From contig OW121847.1 of NCBI GenBank assembly GCA_933228895.1, forward strand, positions 124,724,350-124,788,349: DNA of 64,000 bases. The letters are read 5' to 3'. This document shows, one piece after another, positions 1 through 13,042 of the stretch (position 1 is the first letter of the stretch; each line of letters opens with the position of its first letter). A program made the position numbers and the translations under genes. The notes below the pieces were generated by a model that saw only the letters and a program-made list of their open reading frames with translations, did not search any database and was not told where the DNA came from. The stretch is from Platycnemis pennipes. Lineage: Eukaryota; Arthropoda; Insecta; Odonata; Platycnemididae.

Positions 1-957
1 TACACTATATTGGCATCTTCCTTTTATTTGGCCGAGTATTTTCTGTGCATTGCGTTTTTCCCTACCGATATAATTTTCGATCAACTGCGCGACGTGCTTA
101 TTCTTTGTTTACCTTTAATTCAAAGATGGGAAAAGGGTGTGAAACGAAGGGTATGCTTTCGCTCATCCTCTTCACTCTCACTCTCTGGAGCGACGCTATC
201 CATTACGGGGAGAGGGCTCAATCGTGGCAAATAGACGTCTATCTGCGACGATATAGGAGCATTTCGCGAATCCACCTCCCAGAATGAAACGACGTAATGT
301 CTCGGCACTCTCGCTCGGAAAATCCTTTTAGCGCCGGCGTCGGCGGGTGATAAGCTCCCCCACCGCTGTGAAAGCGTTCGGCCCAGGGGCCCACGTTGCG
401 GGCCCCTGGGCCCTGGCCGGTGGCCCTGGGTGGCGTCCGCGAACGACCGCGTGTGGGAGGAAGGAAGGAATGCTTTTCATCGATGCCATAAATCGCCCGT
501 CCGAGCGGGGAGAGGGGACGAGGAGGACGAGAGCCGTCTTTTCTCTTCCGAGCGTCCACGCGAGCACGTTCAACTGAGGCCCGGCGCACGCTGTGAATGC
601 TTCATGGCACGACTCGGCAGTGCGGGACTGACACCGTGGTTGTCAACGCGGTAGGAAACACGGCCGTGATATACGGAGAGGAAAAAATAGGGTGGGGGGG
701 AAAGTGAATCAGAGTCTGTCGGAACAAAACGGGCAGGGTTCGGCGTCCTCAGCCGTCCGCTCGCCAACGGTAGGGATGCGACTCGGGCGCGACAGTCGAC
801 GGATGACGCGACCGCCGCTACGCGAGCGTCCGTTTCCCCCGCTCCATTTTTCCCCTCCCCTATAAAGGCGAGGCCGGGATAAAGATTAATAGCTTTATTC
901 CGCGAGACATTCCTATCTCGCACGCGTCTTTTCTCCGCTCTCGCATTCGTCTGGTAC
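1..957. other. No gene recognised; GC-richer part at 330-660
   Basis: Short open frames here overlap on both strands and match nothing I know. The segment 330-660 is GC- and CpG-rich. I see no splice-bounded exon with convincing coding character. Confidence 0.6.
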
Positions 958-1770
958 TTGTTACCTTTACCCTCTCCCCCTCTGCCAACGGTGAGCGTCC
1001 TTCCTCCACCCGCCAAACCCTTTTTTCGCCGTCCCATGGCCTCCACTCCGCCCCCTTTGTCCACTTCAGAACCCTTACTTACGCGCTCCTTTCAGTCCAC
1101 ACGACTCTCCAAACTCCCTCCCCCTCTCCCTCCCTCTCCACTCCCGCGACCTCCGCCTACCCCACTCCACCCCCTCGTTATCCACTTAAGTTTCCCCCTC
1201 CACTCCTACCCCTCCGTCTCTCGACTTCCGCCCCTCCTTTCCCCTCTCGAAACTCTTCCGCTTCCCTCCCAGCCCCGCGCACCCTTTTATTCCTCGTCCT
1301 CCTTCCCCTCCCCTCTCCTTCCCCCTTCCCACCCCACTGTTTCCCCCCCCACTACGCTCTCCTCTCTCCCTCTCACTCCCTCGTATAAAAGTGGTTCCGA
1401 AGATAATGAAAAACTGAAGGGAAGGCATATAAAAGGAGGGGAGGGGTGGTGTCGGCGGGTGGAGTCGTGTCGGGATGGGGGTTGGGGCGCTTCGCAGGGG
1501 TTTAGGGCTAAGGGGTGTGGGGTGGCGAAGAGTTGGGGAGAGGGAGGGGAGGGCGAGGCTGAGGAGCCAGCGAGATGAAGAGGTTGGTGGTTGTGTTCGT
1601 AGTCTGGAGTGTGAGGGGGGTAGGGAGGAGTGGGTTGGAGGGGGGAGTGTGTGCTGGGAGAAGAGGCTGACTGACACTGGTGGCGGCGGGCCCTGTTGGG
1701 GATTTCGCGAGGCAGGACGTGAGGCCCTTTGCACGGGACGGAGCATTGACGGGTCCCGAGGAACAGTATG
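958..1770. repeat. Pyrimidine block (958-1390) followed by G-rich purine block (1410-1770)
   Basis: The + strand is nearly all C/T to 1390, then flips within about 20 bases to G/A-rich to about 1770. The Ser/Pro/Leu and Arg/Gly open frames on both strands are composition artefacts. Confidence 0.8.
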
Positions 1771-3520
1771 AGATGAGGTACGGCATGAGCTTTGAGTAGA
1801 GCAAGCTGCGAAGCACCGAATTATCAAAAAAAATTGTACTTGGAACAAAGGGAATGACAAAGAAGAAACCTCAACGGTCTTTCTGTCCCAAATCTGTGTC
1901 GCCGTACTTAGTTATTTCGCTCCAGTTTCCATTTTTATACTCACGACACAAATGTTAGCTAATACGGCTCCTCCCTCCCTGCTGCTCAAAATCCACTTCG
2001 TTCCGGGGCCTTAGAAGGAATCTAGGCCGTTGTTGTTGCCCTTCTCGGTGATCCTAAGGAGGCCATTTACTTCATCAAGATCTTCGTCTTTTTCCTTTCA
2101 TACTGAGCGGGAGATTTCCTCAATCGCGCCGCGATTCGTGGAGAAAAACGTTGGGTCTTTCATCATCGCCATATCCATTTCGCTTATGCGACTTGACTTT
2201 GTTGTAAAAAAATGGAAAAAATACGTAGTTTTTTGTCCTTGAAGTACCTTAATTAAAACTCGAGTGAAAGCAAGGCTGAATTCCAACGTGACAAGGAAGG
2301 CATGGTCGTGAAACTAAAAGAAGGTTCAAAGTGGTAAAAAATCAAGTTATTTAGAAGACTTGAGTCGATGCGTGCTTCCCTCTGGTAGCGTATCCTTGTG
2401 TTCACCTTAAATCCTACAATGACGATTTCTGCTATAAATAAAATTAGATGTACCTACACTTAGCTATTTGTGTACACATACCTTCATTATCTACTGTGTA
2501 CTAATTCAGTCAGACGAAGATATCTTCATAGCACTCGAAACTCTTTCTGAATATTACTGGAGGGAAAGACACTCTTATGGTCGATTTATGAGATCCTCTG
2601 GACCGGGTTCAGTCAGTCGGGAATCGTTTGCAGAAGAAAAATTTGGTGTTTACTGCGCACTATTAACTTCAATAACGAAGCCGCTCGCATTATCATGTTT
2701 TCCTGTTTATGTCTTCCCAGAAAAATTTTTGCCCCCAGCTCACCATCGTATCCGTTTCCTCAGTTAACTTTTTCTCCCCTCCTTCCAATTCCTTTTTCAT
2801 CCACCTTCCCTCTTCTCTCTTCCCCACCCCCTTTTATTTTCCCTCTCTTCCTCTGCCTCCCCTCTCGGCTCTGACTCAAACCCTCCTCACTCTCTCTCCC
2901 TCTCTCCCCTTCCCTTCTCTCTTTCCGCTCTCAGCAAGGTCTCTCGCCACTCTCCGCGGGGCTATACCCTATTCTCTACTCTCCTCCGACTTTATTTATA
3001 TTATTTGGTAAATATATACGTGTGCGTGGGTGTGCGTATGTACTTAACCTCCATTTAAACCCTATTCTGATCCATTCTATTTACCCTCAGAATCCCTTCT
3101 CCTCCCCCATTTACTCCCTCTCTCTTCCTCCCTCATGTTCCACGCCCTAATGCCTTCCTCACCCTCGTTCCCTTCAACATTTCCCTTTCATTACGTGCGT
3201 ACACCCGTCCGGACATGTCCCAGCTCCTCTCCGGCCCTCTTTTCCTGTCTTTTCTCTTTGTCTTTTTCTCTCTCTCTCTCTCCGTTACCCTTTACCAATA
3301 TTCGTCCTCCTTGCTGGGATGTCAACAAGCTCGTTTTTCCCTCGTGGTCGCCACCGATACCCGTCTTTCCTTTGTGTTCTGTGGGACTTAAATTTCCCAT
3401 CGAATGTTCATGGTTATTTTTCCTCCGTAGGTTTGTAGCAATTTTCTATCTATTTGTCTTCTCGATAATCGAATTGCTGCTTGATGTATTTCATTCACTG
3501 TTCAAGAGCGGTTTGAATCC

Positions 3521-3608
3521 TTTTTTTCATGGGTATTTTCAAGTCTGTTTCCGCACTAATAGGCGCTTCAGACCGGGAGGAAAGGTATAAGGATAGGGAT
3601 GGAAGGGA
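3521..3608 (+). repeat. Dispersed repeat family R1, copy 1
   Basis: These 88 bases align without gaps to 42191-42278 with about nine differences by eye. Both copies share tttttttcatgggt, ttccgcactaatag, cgcttcagaccgggagg and atggaaggga. A shorter relative is at 52610-52660. Confidence 0.8.
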
Positions 3609-3778
3609 TAGAAGGGATAGGGATATGTGGTCTGAAGCCTGATGTCTCTTGAATCCTCTTATTGATTATGAGTTCACTTAATAAATGGTGAATATTCCTA
3701 TTTTTATCGATTTTAAAAGGGATATGCTTAAAGTAATTTTGGAAAAATGATTGCATGACAAAGCCTAAAGCCTATATG

Positions 3779-4118
3779 TTTGAGTTGTATCTTCGTTGCT
3801 TGAACTTTTCAAGGCTAGGGTCGAAAGCATTCAAGTAGCTCTCACATTCATTATATTAACAACCCACCTTTTAGATATCCCGACTGCTTCCATCTCTACG
3901 TGAACGGAAAAATTAGTAACTGACCTTACAGATACAATTGAAATAATTGAAGAAAAGTGAGTTCTTAAGAAAGGCTCTTGTCTATGTGCTCGAGCTGTTT
4001 CTCTCGTGTTTGACCTTTTTGCAACTGAGTTCAATGGCCTTAAAGTGGCTCACACATTCATATTTTGCCCGATACACGTATTGGGTATCCCTACTGCTTC
4101 CAATTCTACGCGGATGGA
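3779..4118. repeat. Degenerate tandem pair of about 130 bp units
   Basis: Unit 1 (about 3779-3907) and unit 2 (about 3987-4118) share ctcacacattcat-like, cccgactgcttcca/ccctactgcttcca and ctacg(t/c)g blocks in the same order. On the minus strand both translate to VE(M/L)EAVGI followed by a spaced MNV, which shows they are related. Unit 2 ends in a ggataaataaat tail of SINE type. Confidence 0.6.
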
Positions 4119-5064
4119 TAAATAAATGCTCTCCCTCCGTGGAGGCCTTTCACCCACTCCAACTTTCGCCCTGTCGTCCACCCCCATTTTGCCCGACAAT
4201 CCCCGACCTCCGCGTCTCAATACACTTGCTCCACTCCACCTTTCCTCACGGACGACCGTCCCGCTCCCGTCGTCCGAATAAATCGCCGCCTCCCCAATCC
4301 GACCTCGGGAACTCAACCCGCACCTCACGCCCTCTCTCTCCGACTCGGAACGCATCCCCCTGAAATAAAAAGGGTCTCCTCCCCCCGACCACAAACAACG
4401 GGCGTGCCTCATCATCCCCCCCCCCCCTACTCCTCCTCCTTCCCAACCTTTCCCCCCTTCTCCCCCTTCCCTATCCCCGCGACCCCTACACTCCTCCGCC
4501 TCGCAACGTTTTCTCCGATGCCCCGACTCCACTGTCCCTAATTTGGGAGCGTGTATATGTGCTTGGGAGCGACGGCGAGGCCCAGAACTTTTCGTCCTCC
4601 TCTTCCTTTTGTTTCATTCATTCGGCTCTCGCTCATTGAAAAGGGGGGATTTGACATCATTTACGGAAATGTCGTCCCTTGCCTCCATGCTCTCGTTGAC
4701 TCCATGTTTTCACGGGTGTCCCTCGTCGTCCCGACTCCTCTCCGCCCCGCCCCCAACGGTGTGGGGTCTCAACCCACACACACACAAACATTTCAGCGCT
4801 CCTCTCGTCCTCTCTCTCCAGCCCAGCAAGGGAAGCCAGGACGTCCGCGTGGCGGGTTGGGCCCCTATACATGTCAGTATTATTATTTCTCACCACTCCC
4901 TCGCTCTCCGTCTCCCGGAGTTCGGGGCGACGTTAAATTTTGCGTTCCCCGACGCCAAAAACTTTGGGATTCCGTAACCGTTGTGCGTATTAATGAATTT
5001 TGCTTTTAATCTTCCTCACGTTCGTGGAAATGGAATAAAACAAAATGACTGGTTGCTATGTGAT

Positions 5065-5134
5065 GGTGGACCAGTTTGCGAGTTTTTCCAAGACTCGTTT
5101 TGTTCACGGTGTGGAAAGCGCCTGACATATTCGG
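5065..5134 (+). repeat. Dispersed repeat R2, copy 1
   Basis: The 70 bases match 6740-6809 at roughly three quarters of positions by eye, including tgttcacggtgt, aaagcgcctgacatattcgg and ccag(t/c)ttg. Function unknown. Confidence 0.55.
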
Positions 5135-6739
5135 GTTGTTTTCGTTCGGTAAATGTTTCGAAGGCTACGCCACGTTTGTCATTGAAGATGGAGGGTGCGT
5201 TTCAAATCCATCGCCACATGTATTTAAGGGGCATTTTCGTGCACCTTTACGGAGGAATAGGGTGGTTTTTCTTTGATGGAGTGCAGGAGCAGTTTACCTT
5301 TGAAAGAGCCGTAGGCATTCGGGGAGGGGTAATGCTTGGAAAGGAGTTGTGCTCGTCCAAAACGCAATCGCTTGCGACTTAAAATTTGTATAATTCATTT
5401 CAATATATTCATTTAATTAAAATTTCGAACCCGCATTCAAATAAATTCATTCATTAAAACCTCTGATTTTTACTGTCATTATTATAAGTATTTGATGTAA
5501 TTTTTTTGAGTGCATATATTTGTGAATTATAGTGCGTAAAGCCCTTAATATACTTAATCATTAAATGGTAAAATGAAAAAAAAGGATAAACGCTTTTATG
5601 CAAGTAGTCATGGTAAATTCTATTCCGGATTACCAAGCAAGGAGTATGCAAGGAGGTGAAACCTAAATCTCGTGCAAAAGCATTTTCTGAGTATTCTAAC
5701 TTTGAATATCCTGTAACTATCGTCCTTAAACATTGAAATATAACTTAATTTTACAATATGATGATTATTAAAAAAATAATTTCGTCTTACATTATGACCA
5801 TTATTAAAATATTTAATAGATCCAATATGTCATTTCTATTACATTGCCGTGTTAACACGCCAAGTTATATAGAGTCTATATTAACGTCATTATGATAGTT
5901 AGCTACATCGTAACATTGTTTCATTGCATTTTAAAATACGAATCGGTGGTTGATAAAAAGTAACTACCTATCGATTTAGAAATCCTACTTGGAATTACCA
6001 GTTTATTTTTACGACTAACCTTTGATCTTAATTTATGAGTATTGTAAATTGATCGAAAACTCTTTTCAGTGGTTGAAAAAAGTACAGAATAATGAAGTGT
6101 ATTTCAACTCATGTGTATACTTTGAGGCGGAAGAGAAGTAAAACTAAAAAAATCACAATTTTCGTTGATAAAAAGTAAATATATTTCCGAGAGAAGTTTC
6201 GCATTTGGATGTTAGCCAATGAATCCGAATGGACGACTTATTTTTCTCTTGGGAGGAATATATAAAACTTGTACACGTATACGAGGAGGTTATATTTCAT
6301 TTCTCATTTTCTTTTGGACGAAATAAGAAAAAAATAATAATCATTGAACTCGTGAATATAATATTTTCAAAAAAATGATAGCGAAGGTTCCTCATGAAGA
6401 ACTTCTGGTTAAGAATTTCCCTCGATTCTCTTTTCACCCTCTGTCCATTTTCTCGAGGACTCATTCATTCCTAAAAATCTAGAGCGGCTAAATGAGCAGG
6501 GTACCGAAAGGCCAGGGAAACTCAGTACCAAGGGTTGTTAAGGACAATGACCTGCTGCAATTCGTGTCAAGTTCGTTGGAACTTGGCAACAAAATTTACA
6601 TGTTACGCATATTTGATAATATCTTCAAGCGTACTGTTGGATCAAAAATTCACTTTGAATCCTCTATTGATATATTTGGACGTTTTGGTGAAAAATTATG
6701 TGGAAATCTAAAGAAAACTGTAATACATATCAGCCAGGT

Positions 6740-6809
6740 TCATGGGCCAGCTTGTGAGATTCCCAGGACTTGTGTTGTCCACGATGTCGAACGCGCCTGA
6801 CGTATTCGG
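6740..6809 (+). repeat. Dispersed repeat R2, copy 2
   Basis: Partner of 5065-5134 in the same orientation (ttgtccacgatgt and aacgcgcctgacgtattcgg). It overlaps the end of a 102-residue open frame (6492-6800) that resembles no protein I know. Confidence 0.55.
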
Positions 6810-7094
6810 TAAATTCATCATCATATTACCCTTCTCTTTAAATGCTAGTGCATTTTTAACCGATTTTTCATTACAAATGAATCCAATGTATTATTCGTAG
6901 AATGATACAAAGTGAACGCACAAAAATATCTATGGCATATAAAAACTATATTTGCTCTTTTGTATACCTACTGATGCTCAATTTGACTGCTTGCTGCATA
7001 TCTAGCGTACATATACCGACGTTCAAATGAAAAAACAAAAACCACAGGCATACATTTTGAGTTTTTGTAATATAGTGGAATATAATACATCTAC

Positions 7095-7165
7095 AAATAC
7101 GTAATACCCTGTGAGCCACCACGAGGGTGTGTGGCAGGGAGTGAAGATCACCAAACATGCACCAT
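7095..7165 (+). repeat. Dispersed repeat R3, copy 1
   Basis: The block gccaccacgagggtgtgtgg, then cagggagtgaagatcacca, parallels 26438-26500. It looks like the 3' part of an interspersed element ending in an A/T-rich tail. Confidence 0.5.
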
Positions 7166-9989
7166 TGACATGCAATTAGCATATTTAATGGAGACAGACT
7201 AAATAATAAGGTCACAAGCAGCTAGATGGTTAGTATCTACATGATAAGAAAGGGATTATTGGTTGGCTCGAACAATATTTCTCCTACCTATCAATCTGCT
7301 ACAATGCTTATTGTGCTCCCTTATGGTACGCGGGAAAAATGGCATTTTAAATAAATTGAGTAAAGAAATAGTTTCAGGCGTAACTTGGTTGAAATTTCGT
7401 ATAGTCATTTGAAAAGGTCAATCGATAAAAATCCTACCTTTCAATTCAAACTGACCCGGGTGTTAGCAGCTCAGTGCAGTGCATGGAATTGTATTGAACT
7501 CAGTTATTTTCGTCAATGAATTCATGGGTAAGGTTAATCATTTCATGTGTTCGGGAGTTTGCCACTTATTGTACACTTTACTCATTAGCGTTAATATTTT
7601 TACGTTTTGTTTCGCATTGAGTTTCACTATATTGATTCGTCCTTCATCAAAAATACTGGTTAAATATACATTTCAAAGTATATTTCTCAATATTCTCTAC
7701 AATAAAAAAGGCCTTTGCTGTAATCCATCCTTGTTTCGATGGTAGCATCCATGTTTGGTCGAATATTGGCCTTAATTTGAACTATGTCTGAACAGACTCT
7801 TTCCTCTGATCCTGAGAGCAATGTTTTCCCATCACACGACCTTCCGTCTGACGCAATTTCCTTCCTCCCTCTATTGTGTATTGTACCATGATCAGCATCT
7901 CCTCCTACCAATTAATATTTTATTCTTTCCCGTCCCACTGCCTCGTATCTCGCCCACAGTATCTTACGGCTCATTCATTAGCGCTTCATCCCCCAGATCT
8001 AATTTCCCTTACGTCCCCTGTGGTGCTTTTGTTTTCCCCCTTTCTTACCTTCGGATCATTTGAAGCGAGATGAAAGACCTCCGTCGGTGATTTTGCGATC
8101 CCATGACATCATTATATTCCATTAGCTCTAATTTCAGGAGTTTAGTGTCTGTAATATTATAATGGGGCACGGTTCTTTATTTAGAAATGAATTTCATTAG
8201 AACGAAGAGAACAATGAATGGCAAGATCTCATCTTCATCGCTTCAGCCGGCTTTTCCCCAAGTTGATTTATACAACCCTTATATTACTTTACTTTTCCTT
8301 TCTTTTTTGCGTTGCTCATTAAATAAATTCAGTTTCAAGTCTAAAAGATTAATATCAATACAATTCCGAGTAGAATATTTGTATTTTTTAAAACTTTTTT
8401 CGGAGTTGCTCACGAAGGTAGCAATTTAATAATATTACCTCGGCAAGGGCTCTTATGAAATATTTTGGAATTTTTTATGATGAAAAATTTAATATTACAA
8501 ATTTATTTGTGCCCCAAAAACTTTGGAATTAAATTTTGAAAATTGAAAGTTGATTTCGATTAGAGTACCATAGGAGTTACCTACTCAAAACTTGGTGAAG
8601 GGATGTATTTGTCGTTGACATGAAGTGTTAGCTAAAAGTGCTTAAAATTTGCCTACTCCTTATTTCATCTAAATGAACGCCGCTATTAGTTGAGAGTTGA
8701 TTATTACTGGGAATTATCTATTTATTGGATTACCTATTTTATTCATTAGCACTCAATTTATAATTGCTTTGTCTTTGTATAAAGTTACAAAGTTATAAAT
8801 ACATTACACTATTTATTGTGGGCAGTAAAACGCTTAAGATAGGTCCAATTTGCAGCTAAATAACAGTGTAATCTTTAATGTAGTACAAAAAAAATCGTGC
8901 ATTCTTATCACTGGAGTTCGTTTCCACAGGAATAGGTGGAAAATTCATTTAAGAGGTAATACCGAATATGCTGTTTGTTTAACACGAGACAATGCCCTTG
9001 TAAGCCGAAATGACTTTGGGTTGAGCGATGAAAAATGAGCCCGGAAGGAAATCAAGACGAGAACCGGGACAATTTAATCGAGCACGGCACGCAACGTGAA
9101 AGACATGAGCATTGGGGCGTGAATCATTGAGAGGCGAGGCTTGCTCATGCCTTGGTTTATTTTCGTCGAGTGCATTTACATTTCCTTGAGCGGAGCCGAA
9201 CCTTTCCGCCCCGAATCGAAGTGGACGAACGTATCATTCTTCGCTCGCTTTCAATTAAAACGATGTTCCTCCTGATTAACGGCCTGAAGCACGCACCGTG
9301 AGATCCCGCGCGGCTAAGCATTTGAGTCGCACATCCCCAACGGTGGGAAATTTTTAAACACGTGATAGGAGACGGTTGTGAAAGAACTCAGTGGAGGCGT
9401 AAAATTTTTTCATTTGCATCAAAGCCGGTGACAAGGTGATGAGGACGAGAGGAGGGAAAGGGATGGATTTTGGAAGGGCGGGTAAGAAATGAGGAAGGGT
9501 GGCAGATAAAGAGGGAGACACCAAAAATTCATTGGATGAAGAAGGAAACGTGGAGAAAATTGGTGTAATAACACTCCTCGAACAGTTTCCCCTTCGTTTC
9601 CCTATACCTAAATGTTCCCTGGCGTTGATATTTCCATCTATAGTGAAGATGTTTGTACGTAATTAAAATATTAAAGTGGAAATGATGATGAACTAAATAC
9701 TTTGTGTTCGGAAGCAGGAATTATGTTTATAGTTGCTGTGACATAAACGTCAGTGTAGGAACCAAGACCGTTTTATGAAAATACTGCTTGCAAGAATAAA
9801 ATAATGCTTTAAGACAGGGTATCCCAGGACTTGATCACGATTAATGAGTCTCATAAGTGGAAGTCCATTGTGTTGAAGTGTATAGTACGTTTTTCTGGCT
9901 TAAGCAACTACAATATAGTTTTAATTTGGGAGCAGTGTGTTGCAGAATACGGATTAGAATGAGAGTCTATTATGATAGATAGTGAAATA

Positions 9990-10760
9990 TTCTATTTTTC
10001 TATCTAGCAGGAGGATGTGTTCAGAGAATGGGAATGGGAATAAGCAGAAGAGTGAAATGGAGAGAGCGAGATGAAAGGATTAGGATGTGGACGCGGAGGA
10101 GGAAGGTGAAGGGAAATGGATGAAAGAGGAAAAACGTAGGACGGGGATGACGAAACGCATCTCTCGTCCCCTCTCTCACAGAAGGTTGGAAACGTAAAAC
10201 GATGAAGAGGCGGGTAAGGGAGAGAGGAGAACGGCGAGGAGAGCCAGGGAAGTGAATTTCTGCATGGAAGGAGAGCGAAAGCGAGAGAAAAGTGGAGAGG
10301 AGGAGATGAAGGGGTAGAGAGAGAGAGAGAGAGAGAGAGAGAGGGCGGAAGAGGGAGATTTCGTGAAGCACGAACGAGTGCGCGCGCGTTTGGGGCATGA
10401 AGGCACGCGGAGGACTGAAGCGGAGGACGGGAGGCAGGAGGGAAGGAATACATAAAACACGCCTACCTGGAGGACGGGAAGTGGAAGGGAGAGGGGGCAA
10501 AGCACTGGGAGGAGAGGAGGGCTTTGGGGTGTGTACCTACGTACGCGATGGGGGAGAGAGTGAAAGAGATGGGGAGGAGGGAGAGTCACGGGGAAAGACG
10601 GGGGGAGGTGAGGAGAAGTGGAGGGGGGATTGGGGAGGGTGGGCGAGAGACTTGGAGGGGGGGTAGTGCTAGGAGGTTTGGCGACTGAGCGAGTTGGGGG
10701 AGTAAGGGGTGGCGGAGGTGGAGGGAGGGAGGAAGACGAAAAGGAGGGAGGGTGAAGTGG
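9990..10760. repeat. Purine-rich (G/A) block
   Basis: The + strand is dominated by GAGA, GGAGG and GGGA runs and contains the (AG)14 tract. Minus-strand Ser/Pro/Leu-rich frames of 137-159 residues are artefacts of this composition. Confidence 0.85.
10316..10343 (+). repeat. (AG)14 microsatellite
   Basis: An uninterrupted 28 bp AG run within a longer purine-rich block (9990-10760). Confidence 0.98.
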
Positions 10761-12779
10761 GGAGGGTGGAGGAGCAGGTTTCGGCCGTCAAAGGTTTTCC
10801 ACGGCTGCCTTTCAAAAAGTTTCCGTCAACGAGTGGAATGGAAAATGCACTCCAGCGGGAAGGAACAGCCTCGTTTCCACAGATTAATGGCTGAATGATA
10901 AAATCACGTGGTGAAACAGGTAGTGCGGTCGGAGCACGCGGCGGAGGAGCACACACTCTAATTATTATCTTTTATTATTAAAGTGAATCTTTGGGTATCG
11001 CGGGGAAGCGAGCGAAATGGATTCCGTCTTGTAGACTGAGTGGGGGGGGAATGGTTATGGGAGGGGGGGGGGGGTGAGTGAGGAAGACGAATCGGAAAGA
11101 AAGGAAATGTGAAGACTTGATTCGTTTCGTGCGAGGTAGAAGAAGGATCTCGAGACGAAAAAGCACGTCGAATCCATTTCTTTCGTTTGAAACGGCGTTC
11201 TCTTCGACATCATTGCCGCAAATAGATGCGCGGGTCATTGACGATGCTCTCTCTAGGTGTATGCCTCGGAGGATATCCGAGAGAGGGAACTTAAGTCTTT
11301 GGGTGGAACTCGTCTCACTCTCTGTTCTCATCTCTCATCAAATGATTACTCCGCTTGCGGTGTGAAGGAACTCAAACGGTCGCTCCCCTTGAAATCGTTC
11401 TAGATTTATAATTTGAATAATTTGAATGGTAGAGCGTTTGGTTACTTACCAGTAAGCCCTGTACCGAAAAACTTAAAGAGGTTTCTCCCGAAATCTGTGA
11501 GGAATATCTTTAAACGTGTCCAGCAATATGCAACATGTGTCGTTTTTCTAGGCACAAGTAGCTTTTTCTTAACAGGAAATCAGACTTTGGGCTGAAAATT
11601 GTAGTAGTTTAATCTAGATTTTAGTTGTACTACTTTTAGATTGATTACCTCTCATTATTGCCTTCGATTCCATACACAGCTTGATAGGTAGCACAAGACT
11701 TAGACCATGTAAATAAGACCTGTGATGTTCATGTATTTATTCCCGCTGCTATCTTTAATGCTCTTAGAATCAAATGCCTTTGGTATATGCCGAGTCTTCT
11801 GGATAAGTTTCACCAAAATGTGAATCCCTAATCTTGCCTCAGTAGCCAAATTCCTTACTCACTATTCTTATACACACAGTGTATATTTAAGATATTTTTA
11901 ACCACTAATTTATAAGATGATTATGTGAGGGGAAGAAGGTTTCTTTCAAATATGGAAGGAAACAAAACAAACTGCCTTGACAAACACTTAGGCTGCGCAC
12001 ACATCTTCTCAATCCATTGAGTAAGTGTTTCTTTACTAATATATGAATATATATTACCGAGGGTCCGTGTGCTTCCTTGTATATTCACGTTATCCTGCCC
12101 ATATGCATTTGAGGACGGTGAAAAAATATGCTAGCGCTCGCATGTTTCCACCGTTGCCACGCCTAACGATCGTCTCTTGTTTCCCCCCCCTCCCTCCCCC
12201 CCACCCCCCGAATGCCCGATGGTAGATGCACGGGGGTTGCAGGGATGGATTTTTTCGGATCCGACTCGGGGGGGTGGAATCCCGCCGACGGCGCATAATG
12301 GCTCGTCAGGTGCCTCGCCGCGGAAAACGGCCAAGTTCTTCGCGGTGGGACGTGTACCCCCAACTGAGTGAAAGGTGGGGGGGAGGGGTGGGAATCAAAT
12401 ACCCCACACCCTCCTCAACCAAAGAAAAGGAGAGAGGGAGGGAGGAAATTTTGCTTCGACGTCACGTGACCGTCGTGGGGGGTGGGTTCGTACGCGAACA
12501 TAAGGGAGCAATATCTCCCTCTTTACTTCCCCCCTTCCGGTCCAGGTGCGGGGGTTGATCCTCGCACTTCCTCTCAGTCAACCCCCTCGATGCCTTCACG
12601 CACCGCAAAGCGCCCGTTTCCGCGTTCCTCTCGCAGGTGGGGCAGAAGCGCTCGCGTCCGTGAGCGAATGGATAAATATATTTCCCGGGGAGGAGAAGGA
12701 AAAGTGTTCGTATTAATCCTGTGGAGGCGTGCGGTGTCGAGACCCGATTCGCGACGCGAGGGCGCATGCCGAAATTCCT
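10761..12779. other. No gene recognised; two GC-richer parts
   Basis: G runs occur near 11041-11075 and C/G-rich sequence at 12180-12560. The stretch 11370-12170 is AT-rich and featureless. Open frames are short and overlap on both strands. Confidence 0.55.
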
Positions 12780-12992
12780 GAAATTGGACCACTGGGTGTG
12801 GAAGATCGGAGGATCGGAGGAGAGGAGAAGTAAGGAGAGGGAGAGAATAGAATAAGAGTAAAGGAGAGAGAGACGGAGGAAGAGAGGAGCACAAAAAGGA
12901 CGGTGAACGACACCACCGTCCTCCCTTCCCTTGCTATATTCTACTTTTTTAAAAATATGTTTTCAGAAAAATGAGGGAGGGTATAAGTTTTT

Positions 12993-13042
<50 letters not shown>

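Larger units (their letters stand above)
1771..4540. other. Unique AT-rich DNA with pyrimidine-rich stretches
   Basis: Pyrimidine-rich stretches lie at 2765-2940, 3090-3300 and 4130-4540, the last with a C10-type run near 4420. Repeats R1 and the tandem pair (3779-4118) also lie here. No coding region is recognised. Confidence 0.6.
4541..9989. other. AT-rich DNA without recognised genes; moderately CpG-rich stretch 9040-9350
   Basis: Apart from repeats R2 and R3 I see nothing gene-like. The 9040-9350 segment is balanced in base composition and richer in CG dinucleotides than its flanks, and it lacks low-complexity runs. It could be conserved regulatory DNA, but nothing in it proves this. Confidence 0.5.

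Noticed and set aside
1423..1440. tataaaag near the first strand switch
   Set aside because: A single TATA-like word without initiator or coding exon is not enough to call a promoter.
10316..10343. Repeated short units considered as CRISPR or bacterial repeat arrays
   Set aside because: These are dinucleotide microsatellites in eukaryotic DNA; no repeat-spacer structure occurs anywhere in the window.
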